DNA of 64,000 bases, taken from NCBI RefSeq assembly GCF_002269385.1, contig NZ_CP022957.1, forward strand, positions 1,607,001 through 1,671,000, given 5' to 3'. The notes beneath the pieces are model-generated. The model worked only from the letters and a program-made list of their open reading frames with translations, did not search any database and was not told the origin of the DNA. The position numbers and the translations under genes were made by a program. This stretch comes from Maribacter cobaltidurans (GTDB lineage: Bacteria > Bacteroidota > Bacteroidia > Flavobacteriales > Flavobacteriaceae). Shown piece by piece: positions 1 through 8,248 of the stretch. Positions within the stretch are counted from its first letter, which is position 1; every line of letters begins with the position of its first letter.

Positions 1-2
1 TG

Positions 3-1124
3 GTATTTCTAATGGACAGAATCATGAGACCCTTTGGTCTAAGTGGAAAAAGTGTTGTTCCCTTGATTTCTGGAACGGCCTGTGCCATACCGGCAGTAAT
101 GGCGACTAGAACCATTGAAAACTGGAAAGAGCGACTGATTACCATTTTGGTAACCCCATTTACAACATGTTCGGCAAGGTTACCGGTGTATCTCATCATT
201 ATTGCCTTAGTAATTCCTGAAGGAAGCTTCCTAGGACTTAGTTTTAAGGCTTTAACTTTAATGCTCTTATATCTTTTAGGGTTTGCCGCGGCTATTTTAT
301 CCGCTATGGCACTCAATAAAATATTAAAAATAAAAAGCAGGTCTTTCTTCGTTATAGAACTTCCAAACTATAAACTTCCACTTCTAAAAAATGTGGGATA
401 CACGGTTTTGGAAAAGACCAAAAGTTTCGTTTTTGGCGCAGGAAAGATAATTTTGGCCATCTCCATAATTCTTTGGTTCCTGGGATCCAATGGATACTCT
501 GACGATTTTAAAAATGCAGAATCTATCGTAGCCAATCGCATTGCAGAAAATGGCTTTTCCGATAACAGTAAAACCTATATCGCAAATAATCTAGAAGAGT
601 ACAAATCTTCATTGACCAATGCCGAAATAGACCAAACATCTTCCTCTTTTAAGGACTCTATCGTAGCAATGAATTCAACATTGGAAGAAAAGGCGTTGAA
701 TCAAGAAATAGCAAGCTATAAATTGGAACATTCCTATATGGGTTATATGGGAAAAGCGATAGAACCCATTGTTAGTCCTTTAGGATACGATTGGAAAATC
801 GGAATTGCCGTATTGACATCTTTTGCCGCAAGAGAGGTTTTTGTGGGCACCTTGGCAACAATTTATAGTGTTGGGAACGATGAAGAAGAAACGATTAAAA
901 ACAGAATGGCGGCGGAGGTAAACCCGGTAACCAAGGAACCGTTATTTAATTTAGCCTCGGGTATTTCATTATTGCTTTTCTATGCCTTTGCCATGCAATG
1001 TATGAGCACATTGGCCATAGTAAAAAGGGAGACCAACTCCTGGAAATGGCCCACTTATCAATTAGTATTTATGAGTTTGTTTGCTTATATTATTGCCTTG
1101 GTTGCCTATCAAATCTTAAAATAA
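3..1124 (+). CDS. feoB: Ferrous iron transporter FeoB, C-terminal part (5' end outside window)
   Basis: FeoB imports Fe(II) across the inner membrane. Only its C-terminal membrane half is present: the frame is already open at base 3, so the N-terminal G-protein domain lies upstream. The fragment starts in a FeoB gate region (GLSGKSVVPLISGTACAIP, then MATRTIENW) and continues with several hydrophobic helices. A hydrophilic, charge-rich insertion of about 65 residues (bases ~490-740) separates two of them. SFAAREVFVGTLATIYS near the end is typical of the last conserved block. A Cys-rich membrane gene follows with no gap, which fits feo operons. Family assignment is firm; nothing can be said about the missing half. 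Confidence 0.93.
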   Translation, partial: VFLMDRIMRPFGLSGKSVVPLISGTACAIPAVMATRTIENWKERLITILVTPFTTCSARLPVYLIIIALVIPEGSFLGLSFKALTLMLLYLLGFAAAILSAMALNKILKIKSRSFFVIELPNYKLPLLKNVGYTVLEKTKSFVFGAGKIILAISIILWFLGSNGYSDDFKNAESIVANRIAENGFSDNSKTYIANNLEEYKSSLTNAEIDQTSSSFKDSIVAMNSTLEEKALNQEIASYKLEHSYMGYMGKAIEPIVSPLGYDWKIGIAVLTSFAAREVFVGTLATIYSVGNDEEETIKNRMAAEVNPVTKEPLFNLASGISLLLFYAFAMQCMSTLAIVKRETNSWKWPTYQLVFMSLFAYIIALVAYQILK

Positions 1125-1274
1125 ATGGAAATACTCCAACATATATTAGTTTATATTACCGTAGCGATTTCTTTCGTGTATCTTCTATTTAAGTTTGTAC
1201 TGCCCAAAACGTTATTCTCAAACGGAAAGAACAATACAAAATCTTGTGGCCAAGACGATTGTGGTTGCCACTAA
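1125..1274 (+). CDS. FeoB-associated Cys-rich membrane protein (49 aa)
   Basis: A 49-codon frame starts on the base after the feoB stop codon, so the two are transcribed and probably translated together. It has one hydrophobic helix (about residues 8-27, ILVYITVAISFVYLLFKFVL) followed by a short polar tail with clustered cysteines (SCGQDDCGCH at the C terminus). This is the architecture of the small FeoB-associated Cys-rich membrane proteins often encoded directly after feoB; their role is thought to be to assist or gate iron transfer, but it is not well defined. The call rests on position, size and the C-terminal CxxxxCxC cluster. Confidence 0.85.
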   Translation: MEILQHILVYITVAISFVYLLFKFVLPKTLFSNGKNNTKSCGQDDCGCH

Positions 1275-1404
1275 AAGAGGTTTGTACATTGTCATTTGTC
1301 CCCTTGCTATGTTAAGGAATCAATAAAAATTTCACAATAATATCCAAAAGGGTATGGTTTTGTACCAGGGGATACTTTAGTTTGTATTCTAGCAGAATTA
1401 CCAT

Positions 1405-2925
1405 ATGAATAGAGTACTACCCATTTTTATTTGGGGGCTTCACATTTTATTTAGTCCTTTTCTTTTTGCTCAAACCTTAACTTCTACCGTACTGGATAGC
1501 GTTACTCAAAAACCCGTTCCTTATGCCACGGTTCTACTGAACAATAAAGGAGTAATTACGAACGAAGAAGGTAAATTTACTTTTTTGATTGATGAAGGTG
1601 TTCAGGAAACCGACTCGCTTTTTATTTCCTGTATCGGATATGAATCTATTGGCAAACCTTTAAAAGAGTTCAAGGAAAAAACGATTCTTTTAGCACCAAA
1701 AGCTATAGAACTTCGAGAGGTCATTGTTTCCAATAAGGACTATACTCCAGAGGAAATACTTGAATTCGTAGAAGACAACATCGAGAAAAACTATCGGCTT
1801 GGTTTTACTAAAAAAAGACTGTTCCTCAGAGAATCAAATTCAAACTATATTTCAAAATCCGATTATCGCATTAAGGAGTCCACGATACCTGAATTGAACA
1901 GGGAATTTCTAGATAGTGTACTACGTTCCGTACCCACAAATGACACGTACTATACCGAAGTTTTGGGTGATCTTTACGGAAACGAAGACGAGGACGAACA
2001 GAAGTTGGACTTGATAAAAGCTTCCGAACTATATGATAAGAGCAGTCGCCTGGACCTTGAAAACTTGGAAGAGAGATTTAATGAGATTATCAAGAAAAAT
2101 GTAAAAACCGATTCCTATTTCAAGATAAAATCCGGATTGTTCGGCACGAAGGTAGATGCAGACGAACTTTTTGAAACGGAAGTGGATTCTAATGACGTTA
2201 AATCCTTGAATGAAGAGCTTGAGGAAACAACGGAACGAAAAAAGTTCTTTTCTAACTACAAAAAAAGTACCCTCGCCAATTTATATACCAATCTTCCCAT
2301 CTTTGAGGATACCGATTATAATGTACTCTGGAAATCCAGACGATATGACCTTACGCTTGAAGCATTTACATTTATTGGGGACAAGGCACTATATGTAATC
2401 GATTTTAAGCCCAAGCGCTCAGAAGAATTTAGGGGTAAATTATATATTGACGCCAATGACTTTGCCTTGGTAAAAATGGATTTTGAAAATGTGGAACCCC
2501 TCAGAAAATTTAAACTACTAGGGATTTCATTGAACGAATACCTGGCTAAGGGAAGTATTCTATTTGGGAAGGATGACGATGGTAAATATAGCCTCCGTTA
2601 TTACGAAATTACCAAAGGAAATAGGGTCGGTTTCAAAAGGCCCGTAAAAATCATTGAGAAAAATAAAAACGTAAAGGGACGAAGGAAACAAAATGAACTT
2701 CATCTAAAAATAGATGCAGCTTTTAACGGACGCAACAAATACGAAGTAGTCGTTTTTGAGACGGATCCCATTTCTGAGTCCACGTTCGAATCCTTTACGG
2801 AAAAAAAGGATGTACTTCCCCAATACATGCCCAATTACGATCCAGAATTCTGGCAAGGATATAGTATTATGGAGCCTAATACGGCCATTAAGGAATTTAC
2901 TTCCGTCGTGAAAGAAGAAGAGTAA
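1405..2925 (+). CDS. Secreted carboxypeptidase-regulatory-like domain protein
   Basis: A 506-residue exported protein. A signal peptide ends around FLFAQ (residue ~23). It is followed by a carboxypeptidase-D regulatory-like beta-sandwich (about residues 24-105: VLDSVTQKPVPYATVLL, later NEEGKFTF and SCIGYES), the domain that precedes many Bacteroidota outer-membrane proteins. The remaining ~400 residues have no motif I can name; they are charged and mixed alpha/beta with a lysine/arginine-rich stretch near residue 420. No TonB plug or obvious barrel is visible, so this is not a SusC-type receptor. It stands alone, and a terminator hairpin follows 27 bases downstream. Function unknown, probably envelope-associated. 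Confidence 0.75.
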   Translation: MNRVLPIFIWGLHILFSPFLFAQTLTSTVLDSVTQKPVPYATVLLNNKGVITNEEGKFTFLIDEGVQETDSLFISCIGYESIGKPLKEFKEKTILLAPKAIELREVIVSNKDYTPEEILEFVEDNIEKNYRLGFTKKRLFLRESNSNYISKSDYRIKESTIPELNREFLDSVLRSVPTNDTYYTEVLGDLYGNEDEDEQKLDLIKASELYDKSSRLDLENLEERFNEIIKKNVKTDSYFKIKSGLFGTKVDADELFETEVDSNDVKSLNEELEETTERKKFFSNYKKSTLANLYTNLPIFEDTDYNVLWKSRRYDLTLEAFTFIGDKALYVIDFKPKRSEEFRGKLYIDANDFALVKMDFENVEPLRKFKLLGISLNEYLAKGSILFGKDDDGKYSLRYYEITKGNRVGFKRPVKIIEKNKNVKGRRKQNELHLKIDAAFNGRNKYEVVVFETDPISESTFESFTEKKDVLPQYMPNYDPEFWQGYSIMEPNTAIKEFTSVVKEEE

Positions 2926-2952
2926 TCCATATATAAAGGAATACATTTCAAG

Positions 2953-2980
2953 AAATCGCTCCCTAAGAAGCGATTTTTTT
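2953..2980 (+). terminator. Rho-independent terminator
   Basis: An 8-bp perfect stem (aaatcgct / agcgattt) with an 8-base loop is followed by a run of T. It sits just after the 1405-2925 gene and separates it from the sigma-factor operon. Confidence 0.75.
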
Positions 2981-3046
2981 ATGCGTTGATGTAACCTTTT
3001 ATAAATTCCTGACTATATAGTGTAAAGGAATAACAAAGAACACCTT

Positions 3047-3568
3047 TTGGAAGAACTAACCAACGAAGAATTAATGACATCCGTTTCAAACGGACAATTG
3101 GACACTTTAAAGATTCTCTTTGAAAGGCACCATGTTCATGTGTTTAATTTTTTGTATAAGATGTGCGGAGATAGAATGTTAAGTGAAGATTTGACGCAAG
3201 AGGTATTTTATAAAATTATGAAGTATAGAACCTCTTATCATCATGGCAGTTTTGTTTCCTGGATGTTCACCATTGCCCGAAATAGTTTAAAAACACATTT
3301 TAAAAGAAATAGACCGCATGATGATATTGAAAATGTGTCATTTAACCTCGTTGCCGAAAATGAGAGTAATTCCGAGGAATATTCGCAGTTACAATTGGCC
3401 TTGGCAAAACTAAACGCTTCTGATCGAGAATTACTGGTTCTTAATCGGTTTCAGGAGATAAAATATAAAGAACTGGCAGAAATAACCGGAAGTACGCCGG
3501 GTGCCGTAAAAACTAAAGTCAGTAGGGCTTTAAAAAAGTTGAAGACCATATATTTTAAAGAGTTATGA
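3047..3568 (+). CDS. ECF-type RNA polymerase sigma-70 factor
   Basis: A 173-residue ECF sigma factor. Region 2 is visible as LSEDLTQEVFYKIMKYR and FVSWMFTIARNSLKTHFKR; region 4 as a C-terminal helix-turn-helix (LNRFQEIKYKELAEITGS, TPGAVKTKVSRALKKLK). The start is a TTG at 3047: an in-frame stop lies at 3023-3025 and the first ATG would remove nine residues of the usual N terminus. It overlaps the anti-sigma gene by four bases (ATGA), implying translational coupling. By analogy with other ECF operons it probably controls its own operon, including the two DUF4097 genes. The trigger is unknown. Confidence 0.9.
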   Translation: MEELTNEELMTSVSNGQLDTLKILFERHHVHVFNFLYKMCGDRMLSEDLTQEVFYKIMKYRTSYHHGSFVSWMFTIARNSLKTHFKRNRPHDDIENVSFNLVAENESNSEEYSQLQLALAKLNASDRELLVLNRFQEIKYKELAEITGSTPGAVKTKVSRALKKLKTIYFKEL

Positions 3569-4362
3569 AGGTATCACACGAAAAAATAGATTCTTTATTA
3601 CCCTTATATCTAACTGGTGAATTAGACCCCATAGAGATAGAAATGGTAGAAAAGCACTTAGAAGATTGTAAGGAATGCAGGGACACTCTTGATTCATTCA
3701 AAAGTCTGTCCAAAACCTTTCAAGAAGAAGAGTTGCAGGCTCCATCCCCGAACCTCCGTCTTAAATTTCTGGAAGCTTTGGAAACTGAAAAGATGAGCCA
3801 AGGTAAAATCATTACCATGAACAAAAAATCCAACAACGGGTTAAACTTTATGGTATTGGGCAAAATAGCAGCCGGTTTTGCCATATTGGTCACCGCTTTT
3901 ATGATGGGTAAATTATATGAATCGAAAGAGTCCGAACTGGAGTATGCCTTATTGGAGAACGAGGCATTGAAATCCAAGGAAATGGCTATGCTTTCCCTTA
4001 TGGAAAACCAATCTGCAAGTAAGCGAATTCAAGGTGTCAATTTTATCGAGGCATTTAAAGCGCCTGATGTGGAGGTATTGAATGCCTTAAAGGATAGAAT
4101 GTTGTTGGACCAAAACACCAATGTGCGTATAGCTGCAGTTGAAGCCCTGTCTAACTTTTCCGATTCGGAACTTGTTAAATCGGCCTTTATAACCGCTTTG
4201 GAAACTGAAAAGAACCCGAGTGTACAAATTGCCATTATAAAAAACCTGGTCAGGGTTCAGGAGAAAAAAGCTACTGCACCAATGAAAAAATTGCTGGAGC
4301 TGGAAGAAACCCAACCTTTTATCAAAGAAGAAATCAAAAAAGGATTACCACAAATTATATAA
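3565..4362 (+). CDS. Zinc-finger anti-sigma factor with C-terminal HEAT-like region
   Basis: A 265-residue membrane protein that probably sequesters the sigma factor encoded just upstream. The N terminus carries the zinc-binding anti-sigma signature H31-x3-C35-x2-C38 (KHLEDCKECRDTL). One transmembrane helix follows at about residues 94-115 (KIAAGFAILVTAFMMG). Beyond it, in the inferred periplasmic part, lie repeats resembling HEAT/armadillo helices (NVRIAAVEALSNFSDSELV; SVQIAIIKNLVRVQEKKAT), which could sense an envelope ligand. It overlaps the sigma gene by four bases. The HEAT-like sensor is a less common companion of a ZAS domain and may define the signal. Confidence 0.85.
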   Translation: MKVSHEKIDSLLPLYLTGELDPIEIEMVEKHLEDCKECRDTLDSFKSLSKTFQEEELQAPSPNLRLKFLEALETEKMSQGKIITMNKKSNNGLNFMVLGKIAAGFAILVTAFMMGKLYESKESELEYALLENEALKSKEMAMLSLMENQSASKRIQGVNFIEAFKAPDVEVLNALKDRMLLDQNTNVRIAAVEALSNFSDSELVKSAFITALETEKNPSVQIAIIKNLVRVQEKKATAPMKKLLELEETQPFIKEEIKKGLPQII

Positions 4363-4406
4363 ACATCATTGCTGAGCCTAGGCGAGGCATCTAAAAACGA
4401 AAAATC

Positions 4407-5159
4407 ATGAAAAAAATTAAATTATTTCTATTTACGGTTGCCCTATCCATCGGATTACAGGCACAGTCAGAATTCAGTAAGTCGTTAAGCGGAATCGAAT
4501 GGGTGAAAATCGAAACAAAATCGAGTATCACAATTAAAACACACGATAAAAATGAAGTGTTAATCAAAATAAGTGATCCTAAGCCAAAGCCTGAAAAGGC
4601 TGCAGGTTTAAAACTCCTTGGGGCCACTGGAGTAGATAATACCAATGTAGGGTTTAACGTAGCCCAAGCTGGGAATAACCTGCTTGTAGAAAACATTAGA
4701 AAAAATCAGGAAGCGGAAATCTATTTACCCAAATCACAAAATGTTTCCATTACGAATTCTTGGGGAGGACGAATAAACGTTTCCGGGTTCTCAGGGGAAG
4801 TAGAAGCCAATTCTAATTTAAACGGAGAGCTTGTCTTGGAGAATCTCTCCGGTCCCGTTACCGCCTATTCCCTAAATCATGGGATACAGCTATCGTTCGA
4901 CGAACTTAATCCAAATGCTCCCATTGTGCTAAGCACGACTAATGGTGAAATTGATGTCACTATCCCTTCCTCTGCCAAAGCAGATTTGGAACTTAGCACT
5001 TGGAACGGGGATATCTACTCCAACTTTGACATTGCAAGGCCGGACAAAGATGGACTCAAATCCATATCCAGCAAGAATATAAAAGGGGCCATTAATGGAG
5101 GTGGAACCACCCTTAGGCTTAAATCCACTAATGGAAATATTTATTTAAGAAAAAAATAA
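4407..5159 (+). CDS. DUF4097-type secreted beta-repeat protein
   Basis: A 250-residue exported protein with a clear signal peptide (MKKIKLFLFTVALSIGLQAQ). The mature part is built of short repeated beta strands with the pattern N-G-x-I/L-x-V (LSTTNGEIDVTIPSS, LSTWNGDIYSNFD, LKSTNGNIYLRKK), characteristic of DUF4097/putative-adhesin right-handed beta folds. It follows the sigma/anti-sigma pair by 44 bases and probably belongs to the same regulon. DUF4097 proteins are widespread near envelope-stress regulators, but their molecular job is unknown; adhesion is only the historical name of the family. Confidence 0.8.
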   Translation: MKKIKLFLFTVALSIGLQAQSEFSKSLSGIEWVKIETKSSITIKTHDKNEVLIKISDPKPKPEKAAGLKLLGATGVDNTNVGFNVAQAGNNLLVENIRKNQEAEIYLPKSQNVSITNSWGGRINVSGFSGEVEANSNLNGELVLENLSGPVTAYSLNHGIQLSFDELNPNAPIVLSTTNGEIDVTIPSSAKADLELSTWNGDIYSNFDIARPDKDGLKSISSKNIKGAINGGGTTLRLKSTNGNIYLRKK

Positions 5160-5261
5160 AACAATCATAAAAACGAACAGTCATGAAATGAGCCAACTAA
5201 AGTTCTTAGTATTCTAGAATATAAATGGCGAATTCTATCTGACCTTTAAAAATCAATCAAA

Positions 5262-5984
5262 ATGAAACAGATTAAAACATTGAAACTTACCTTGTTGCTA
5301 GGCCTCATCAGCCTTACGTTAAATGCTCAAAAAATTATAGAAGAATCCTTCGATTATAATGGTCAATTTATAGACTTGGATGTAAAATTCGCTTCGGAAA
5401 TAGAAGTGAAAACTTGGGATAAGAATTCAGTTTACTTTAAGGCCAATATTCACACCAAAGATGCAAAATTCTTGGATGAGTATAAATTGGACATTAATAA
5501 AACTTCAAACGAAATAAAAATAACTTCCATGGCCGAAGGCGTGTTTAAAAAGTTTCAAGGTGAGTGGAACGAGAACAATAAGGACAAGAAAAGAAGGTAC
5601 TATAATACAGGCGATTGGTATGATTTTAACTATGTGATATATGTGCCAAAAAAAGCCAAGTTTAAAGTAAGCAGTATCAATGGAGACCTAAAATCCGAAA
5701 TCATTGAAGGTGATTTTACAGCAGATTTAATCAATGGCAATATCGATATAGCACAATATTCGGGTAACTTGGACCTAACAACCATAAATGGCGAAATAGA
5801 CTTGAAAATGGTAAATGCCATCCTAGTGGCCGAGACAATTCATGGGGACATCTATGCGGATGAAAAATTGAAATTCAGTTCCGAGGACCGTCATGTAGGT
5901 CAAAAAATTGCCGGTCAAATAGCGGAGGGTAAAAACAGGCTACGCTTAAATACCATTAATGGGAATATGTATCTGAGACTTTAA
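5262..5984 (+). CDS. DUF4097-type secreted beta-repeat protein, second copy
   Basis: A 240-residue protein with a signal peptide (about residues 1-23, ending TLNAQ) and the same N-G-x-I repeats as the gene before it (VSSINGDLKSEI, ADLINGNIDIAQYS, LTTINGEIDLKM, LNTINGNMYLRL). It is clearly a divergent paralogue of the 4407-5159 product. It closes the sigma-factor unit and its stop codon overlaps the end of the convergent DUF423 gene by four bases. No catalytic motif is visible. Both paralogues end in an almost identical strand (NGNxYLR), suggesting a conserved C-terminal cap. Confidence 0.8.
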   Translation: MKQIKTLKLTLLLGLISLTLNAQKIIEESFDYNGQFIDLDVKFASEIEVKTWDKNSVYFKANIHTKDAKFLDEYKLDINKTSNEIKITSMAEGVFKKFQGEWNENNKDKKRRYYNTGDWYDFNYVIYVPKKAKFKVSSINGDLKSEIIEGDFTADLINGNIDIAQYSGNLDLTTINGEIDLKMVNAILVAETIHGDIYADEKLKFSSEDRHVGQKIAGQIAEGKNRLRLNTINGNMYLRL

Positions 5985-6367
5985 ACAAGATTTCGAACAA
6001 AATAGTAGAGCAGCAAGCTCCAACCTGTTACCAAAAATAGCCCACCAAGGGGAGTTACTGGACCTAAAAACTTCAATTTCTTCCCTTTTGATGCGCTTAT
6101 ACACAAACCATAGATACTAAAGGAAAAAAGCAATGTTCCAATTATAAAGCAATAAACCATATACTTCTCCAAACCAGTATCCAGATTGAAGTTAAACCCA
6201 ATCATTAAAAGCACGAGAGCGTGATACATTTGATATTTAACCCCAGTTTCAAAACTTGTCAATTGTTCTGGAGTAAAAGATTTTTTGAGGATATGTGCAC
6301 CAAAGGCACCAAAAATTACGGCCAATATACCAAGTATAGCTCCCATGACCTGTGAAAGTAGTACCAT
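5981..6367 (-). CDS. DUF423 family small membrane protein
   Basis: A 128-residue polytopic membrane protein with four predicted helices. The DUF423 signature is clear: AVIFGAFGAHILKKSF, then KYQMYHALVLLMIGF, LLFSFSIYGLCIS and LGPVTPLGGLFLVTGW. Length matches the family (about 120-130). A TATATTTG promoter element lies 10 bases before the start, supporting the full-length start. The gene is monocistronic, convergent with the DUF4097 gene. The function of DUF423 proteins is not established. Confidence 0.9.
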   Translation of the reverse strand: MVLLSQVMGAILGILAVIFGAFGAHILKKSFTPEQLTSFETGVKYQMYHALVLLMIGFNFNLDTGLEKYMVYCFIIGTLLFSFSIYGLCISASKGKKLKFLGPVTPLGGLFLVTGWSLLLYYFVRNLV

Positions 6368-6377
6368 GACTTTTTCT

Positions 6378-6385
6378 CAAATATA
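6378..6385 (-). promoter_or_regulatory. -7 promoter box for the DUF423 gene
   Basis: On the minus strand the sequence reads TATATTTG, an exact match to the Bacteroidota -7 element TAnnTTTG. It lies 10 bases before the ATG at 6367. No TTG is visible at the usual -33 spacing. Confidence 0.5.
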
Positions 6386-6400
6386 ATGGTAATTTATTTC

Positions 6401-6418
6401 AGCTTTAAAAGTAAAGCT
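6401..6418. repeat. Short inverted repeat upstream of the plug-domain lipoprotein
   Basis: agcttta / taaagct, 7-bp arms around a 4-base loop. It ends 37 bases before the probable start of the lipoprotein gene, so it could be an operator or mRNA hairpin. No T run follows. Confidence 0.35.
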
Positions 6419-6455
6419 TTAAGATATGACTAACTTTAAAGAAGAAATAAAGAAA

Positions 6456-6854
6456 ATGAAAAAACTCATATTAATTATTTTGATTGCAATCCCCATAGTT
6501 TTATCAAATTGTGGAACTCCAAAAAGTGCTGTAGAAAATAGTTCCAAAACGAAAACCATAGATAGGGAGCGTACAGATATTTCCTTGTTGGATAGAATAC
6601 GTAAAAAAAGTGGTGTGATTGTTAGAAATGGAGTGCCTTTACTGAATAAGTCTGCCAATTCATTTAGTTCGGAAGGAAGTCAGGAACCCTTATATGTTGT
6701 AAACTCTCAGGTTATTGGCAATTCGTTTGATTCCATAAATGACCTCGTTGACAGTTTTAATGTAAAATCGATAAGGATATTGTCAGGACCGGAAGCTTCA
6801 AGCTATGGAACGCAGGGAGGAAACGGGGTTATTATAATAACAACTTTTCAATAG
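6456..6854 (+). CDS. Lipoprotein with an isolated TonB-receptor plug-like domain
   Basis: The start at 6456 is chosen because it gives a compact lipoprotein signal (MKKLILIILIAIPIVLSNC, Cys at residue 19); an upstream ATG at 6426 would add ten polar residues. The 132-residue product matches the end of a SusC-type plug domain: EPLYVVNSQVIG, then SIRILSGPEASSYG and GGNGVIIITT. No beta-barrel follows, so it cannot be a receptor by itself. Similar orphan plug lipoproteins occur in Flavobacteria, but their role is unknown. They might interact with TonB or with a receptor barrel encoded elsewhere. Confidence 0.75.
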   Translation: MKKLILIILIAIPIVLSNCGTPKSAVENSSKTKTIDRERTDISLLDRIRKKSGVIVRNGVPLLNKSANSFSSEGSQEPLYVVNSQVIGNSFDSINDLVDSFNVKSIRILSGPEASSYGTQGGNGVIIITTFQ

Positions 6855-6858
6855 TACT

Positions 6859-7302
6859 TTAATTCAGGGGGTCAACCTGTAATTTCCCCTTTAAATCATT
6901 GAACATATTTACCGTTTCAACGGAGTCCTTGAGATTAAAATATAATTTTAGGGAGTCTTTGTAGACTAACTTAATTTTGGGCTGCGAAATATTGTCCACA
7001 AAAACATAGATTTTTTTATCCGTCAAGGAATCCTTGAATTCTTGAAAAATTCCCTTTTCCTTTTCAAGTGCAGAAAAACCGTTCAAGCGAAGCATAGGCG
7101 GAATTCTTTCTACGAAAACAACACTGTCCAGGTCCGAATACGGCACCTTTTCCAAGTAAAAACCAGACAGGAGTCGTACATGATCTGGCGTGTTCTTAAT
7201 CCAGTTTTTATAGTGCATGGTCAAGACGGTAACGCAGACTACTATCGTAATGACCAATAATAAGTTCCAAAACCAATGCCTCTTTTTAGAAGTCATATTC
7301 AA
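6859..7302 (-). CDS. Hypothetical membrane-anchored protein
   Basis: I do not recognise this 147-residue protein. It has one N-terminal hydrophobic helix (about residues 12-29, WNLLLVITIVVCVTVLTMHY) and a ~110-residue soluble part that looks mixed alpha/beta (LDSVVFVERIPPML; KKIYVFVDNISQPKIKLVY), most likely outside the cytoplasm. The second in-frame ATG at 7296 is an equally good start. It stands alone, its stop lying only four bases from the convergent plug-lipoprotein stop. Confidence 0.6.
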   Translation of the reverse strand: MNMTSKKRHWFWNLLLVITIVVCVTVLTMHYKNWIKNTPDHVRLLSGFYLEKVPYSDLDSVVFVERIPPMLRLNGFSALEKEKGIFQEFKDSLTDKKIYVFVDNISQPKIKLVYKDSLKLYFNLKDSVETVNMFNDLKGKLQVDPLN

Positions 7303-7416
7303 TTATCAAATTATAAGTACTTGAACCATCGATTATTCAAATTGAAAAGCGTACGTTCAATAACTATAACTGCGTATTCCCAAAAAAATTATTTAAAACA
7401 CAACTTGTAATTGTGG

Positions 7417-8238
7417 TTAGCCCAACCCTACATCCAAGGTCATCATGATTATAAAACCTCCGATAAAGCCCATCGTTGCAATATCCGTATAATTATCCTG
7501 TTGGGTTTCGGGAATTACTTCTTCCACGACAACAAAAATCATGGCTCCAGCTGCAAAGGAAAGGGCGTAAGGTAATATAGGCTGAAAGGTAAGTACGGCC
7601 CACGCGCCCAAAACACCGGCGATGGGCTCCACTATTGCAGAGGCCTGACCATATAAAAAACTCTTTTTTCTGCTCAATCCTTGCCTTCTTAAAGGCATGG
7701 CAACGGCAAAACCCTCCGGAAAATTTTGTAATCCAATCCCCAAGGCCAAGGCCACCGCCCCACCGATAGTGGCACCTTCAAAACCAGCGGCAACACCTCC
7801 AAAAAGTACTCCTACGGCAAGACCTTCCGGAATATTGTGCAAAGTAATAGCAAGCGTAAGCAAGGTGGTTCTATGCCAAGGGGTTTTGACTCCTTCGGCC
7901 TCACTTTCCTTAAAATTGATATGTAGATGGGGGAGAATTTTATCCAGTCCAAAGATAAAGCCTGCTCCCAATAGAAAACCTACGGCTGCGGGTATAACTT
8001 TTACAAAACCATCGCCTGGACTCATTTCAATTCCCGGTGCCAACAAACTCCAAAAACTGGCTGCCACCATAACTCCTCCCGTAAATCCAAGCATTCCATC
8101 TAAAACGGCCCTATTCATAGTTTTGAACAGGAACACTAGGGCGGCTCCGACTGCGGTAAGACCCCAAGTAAACAAAGTGGCATAAAATGCCGCCAAGATA
8201 GGATCTATCGATTCAAAATAATCTATTACTTGATTCAT
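7417..8238 (-). CDS. ZIP family divalent metal transporter
   Basis: A 273-residue inner-membrane protein of the ZIP family (zinc/manganese/iron uptake), with about eight hydrophobic helices. The two metal-binding helices are evident: LHNIPEGLAVGVLFGG (TM4) and LQNFPEGFAVAMPL (TM5). In most ZIPs the TM5 motif is HExxE-like; here a phenylalanine-proline version (NFPEG) is present, as in GufA/ZupT-type members. The gene follows the DtxR/MntR-type regulator on the same strand with a 10-base gap, so it is probably co-transcribed and metal-regulated. Manganese or zinc is the likely substrate; sequence alone does not decide. Confidence 0.88.
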   Translation of the reverse strand: MNQVIDYFESIDPILAAFYATLFTWGLTAVGAALVFLFKTMNRAVLDGMLGFTGGVMVAASFWSLLAPGIEMSPGDGFVKVIPAAVGFLLGAGFIFGLDKILPHLHINFKESEAEGVKTPWHRTTLLTLAITLHNIPEGLAVGVLFGGVAAGFEGATIGGAVALALGIGLQNFPEGFAVAMPLRRQGLSRKKSFLYGQASAIVEPIAGVLGAWAVLTFQPILPYALSFAAGAMIFVVVEEVIPETQQDNYTDIATMGFIGGFIIMMTLDVGLG

Positions 8239-8248
8239 ATCTATTCAA

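Noticed and set aside
998..1192. A 64-codon frame across the feoB end
   Set aside because: Wrong frame relative to both feoB and the abutting Cys-rich gene, which explain the region better.
7697..8185. A 162-codon plus frame inside the ZIP transporter gene
   Set aside because: Antisense to clear ZIP motifs; the product is a low-complexity Pro/Ala/Lys string.
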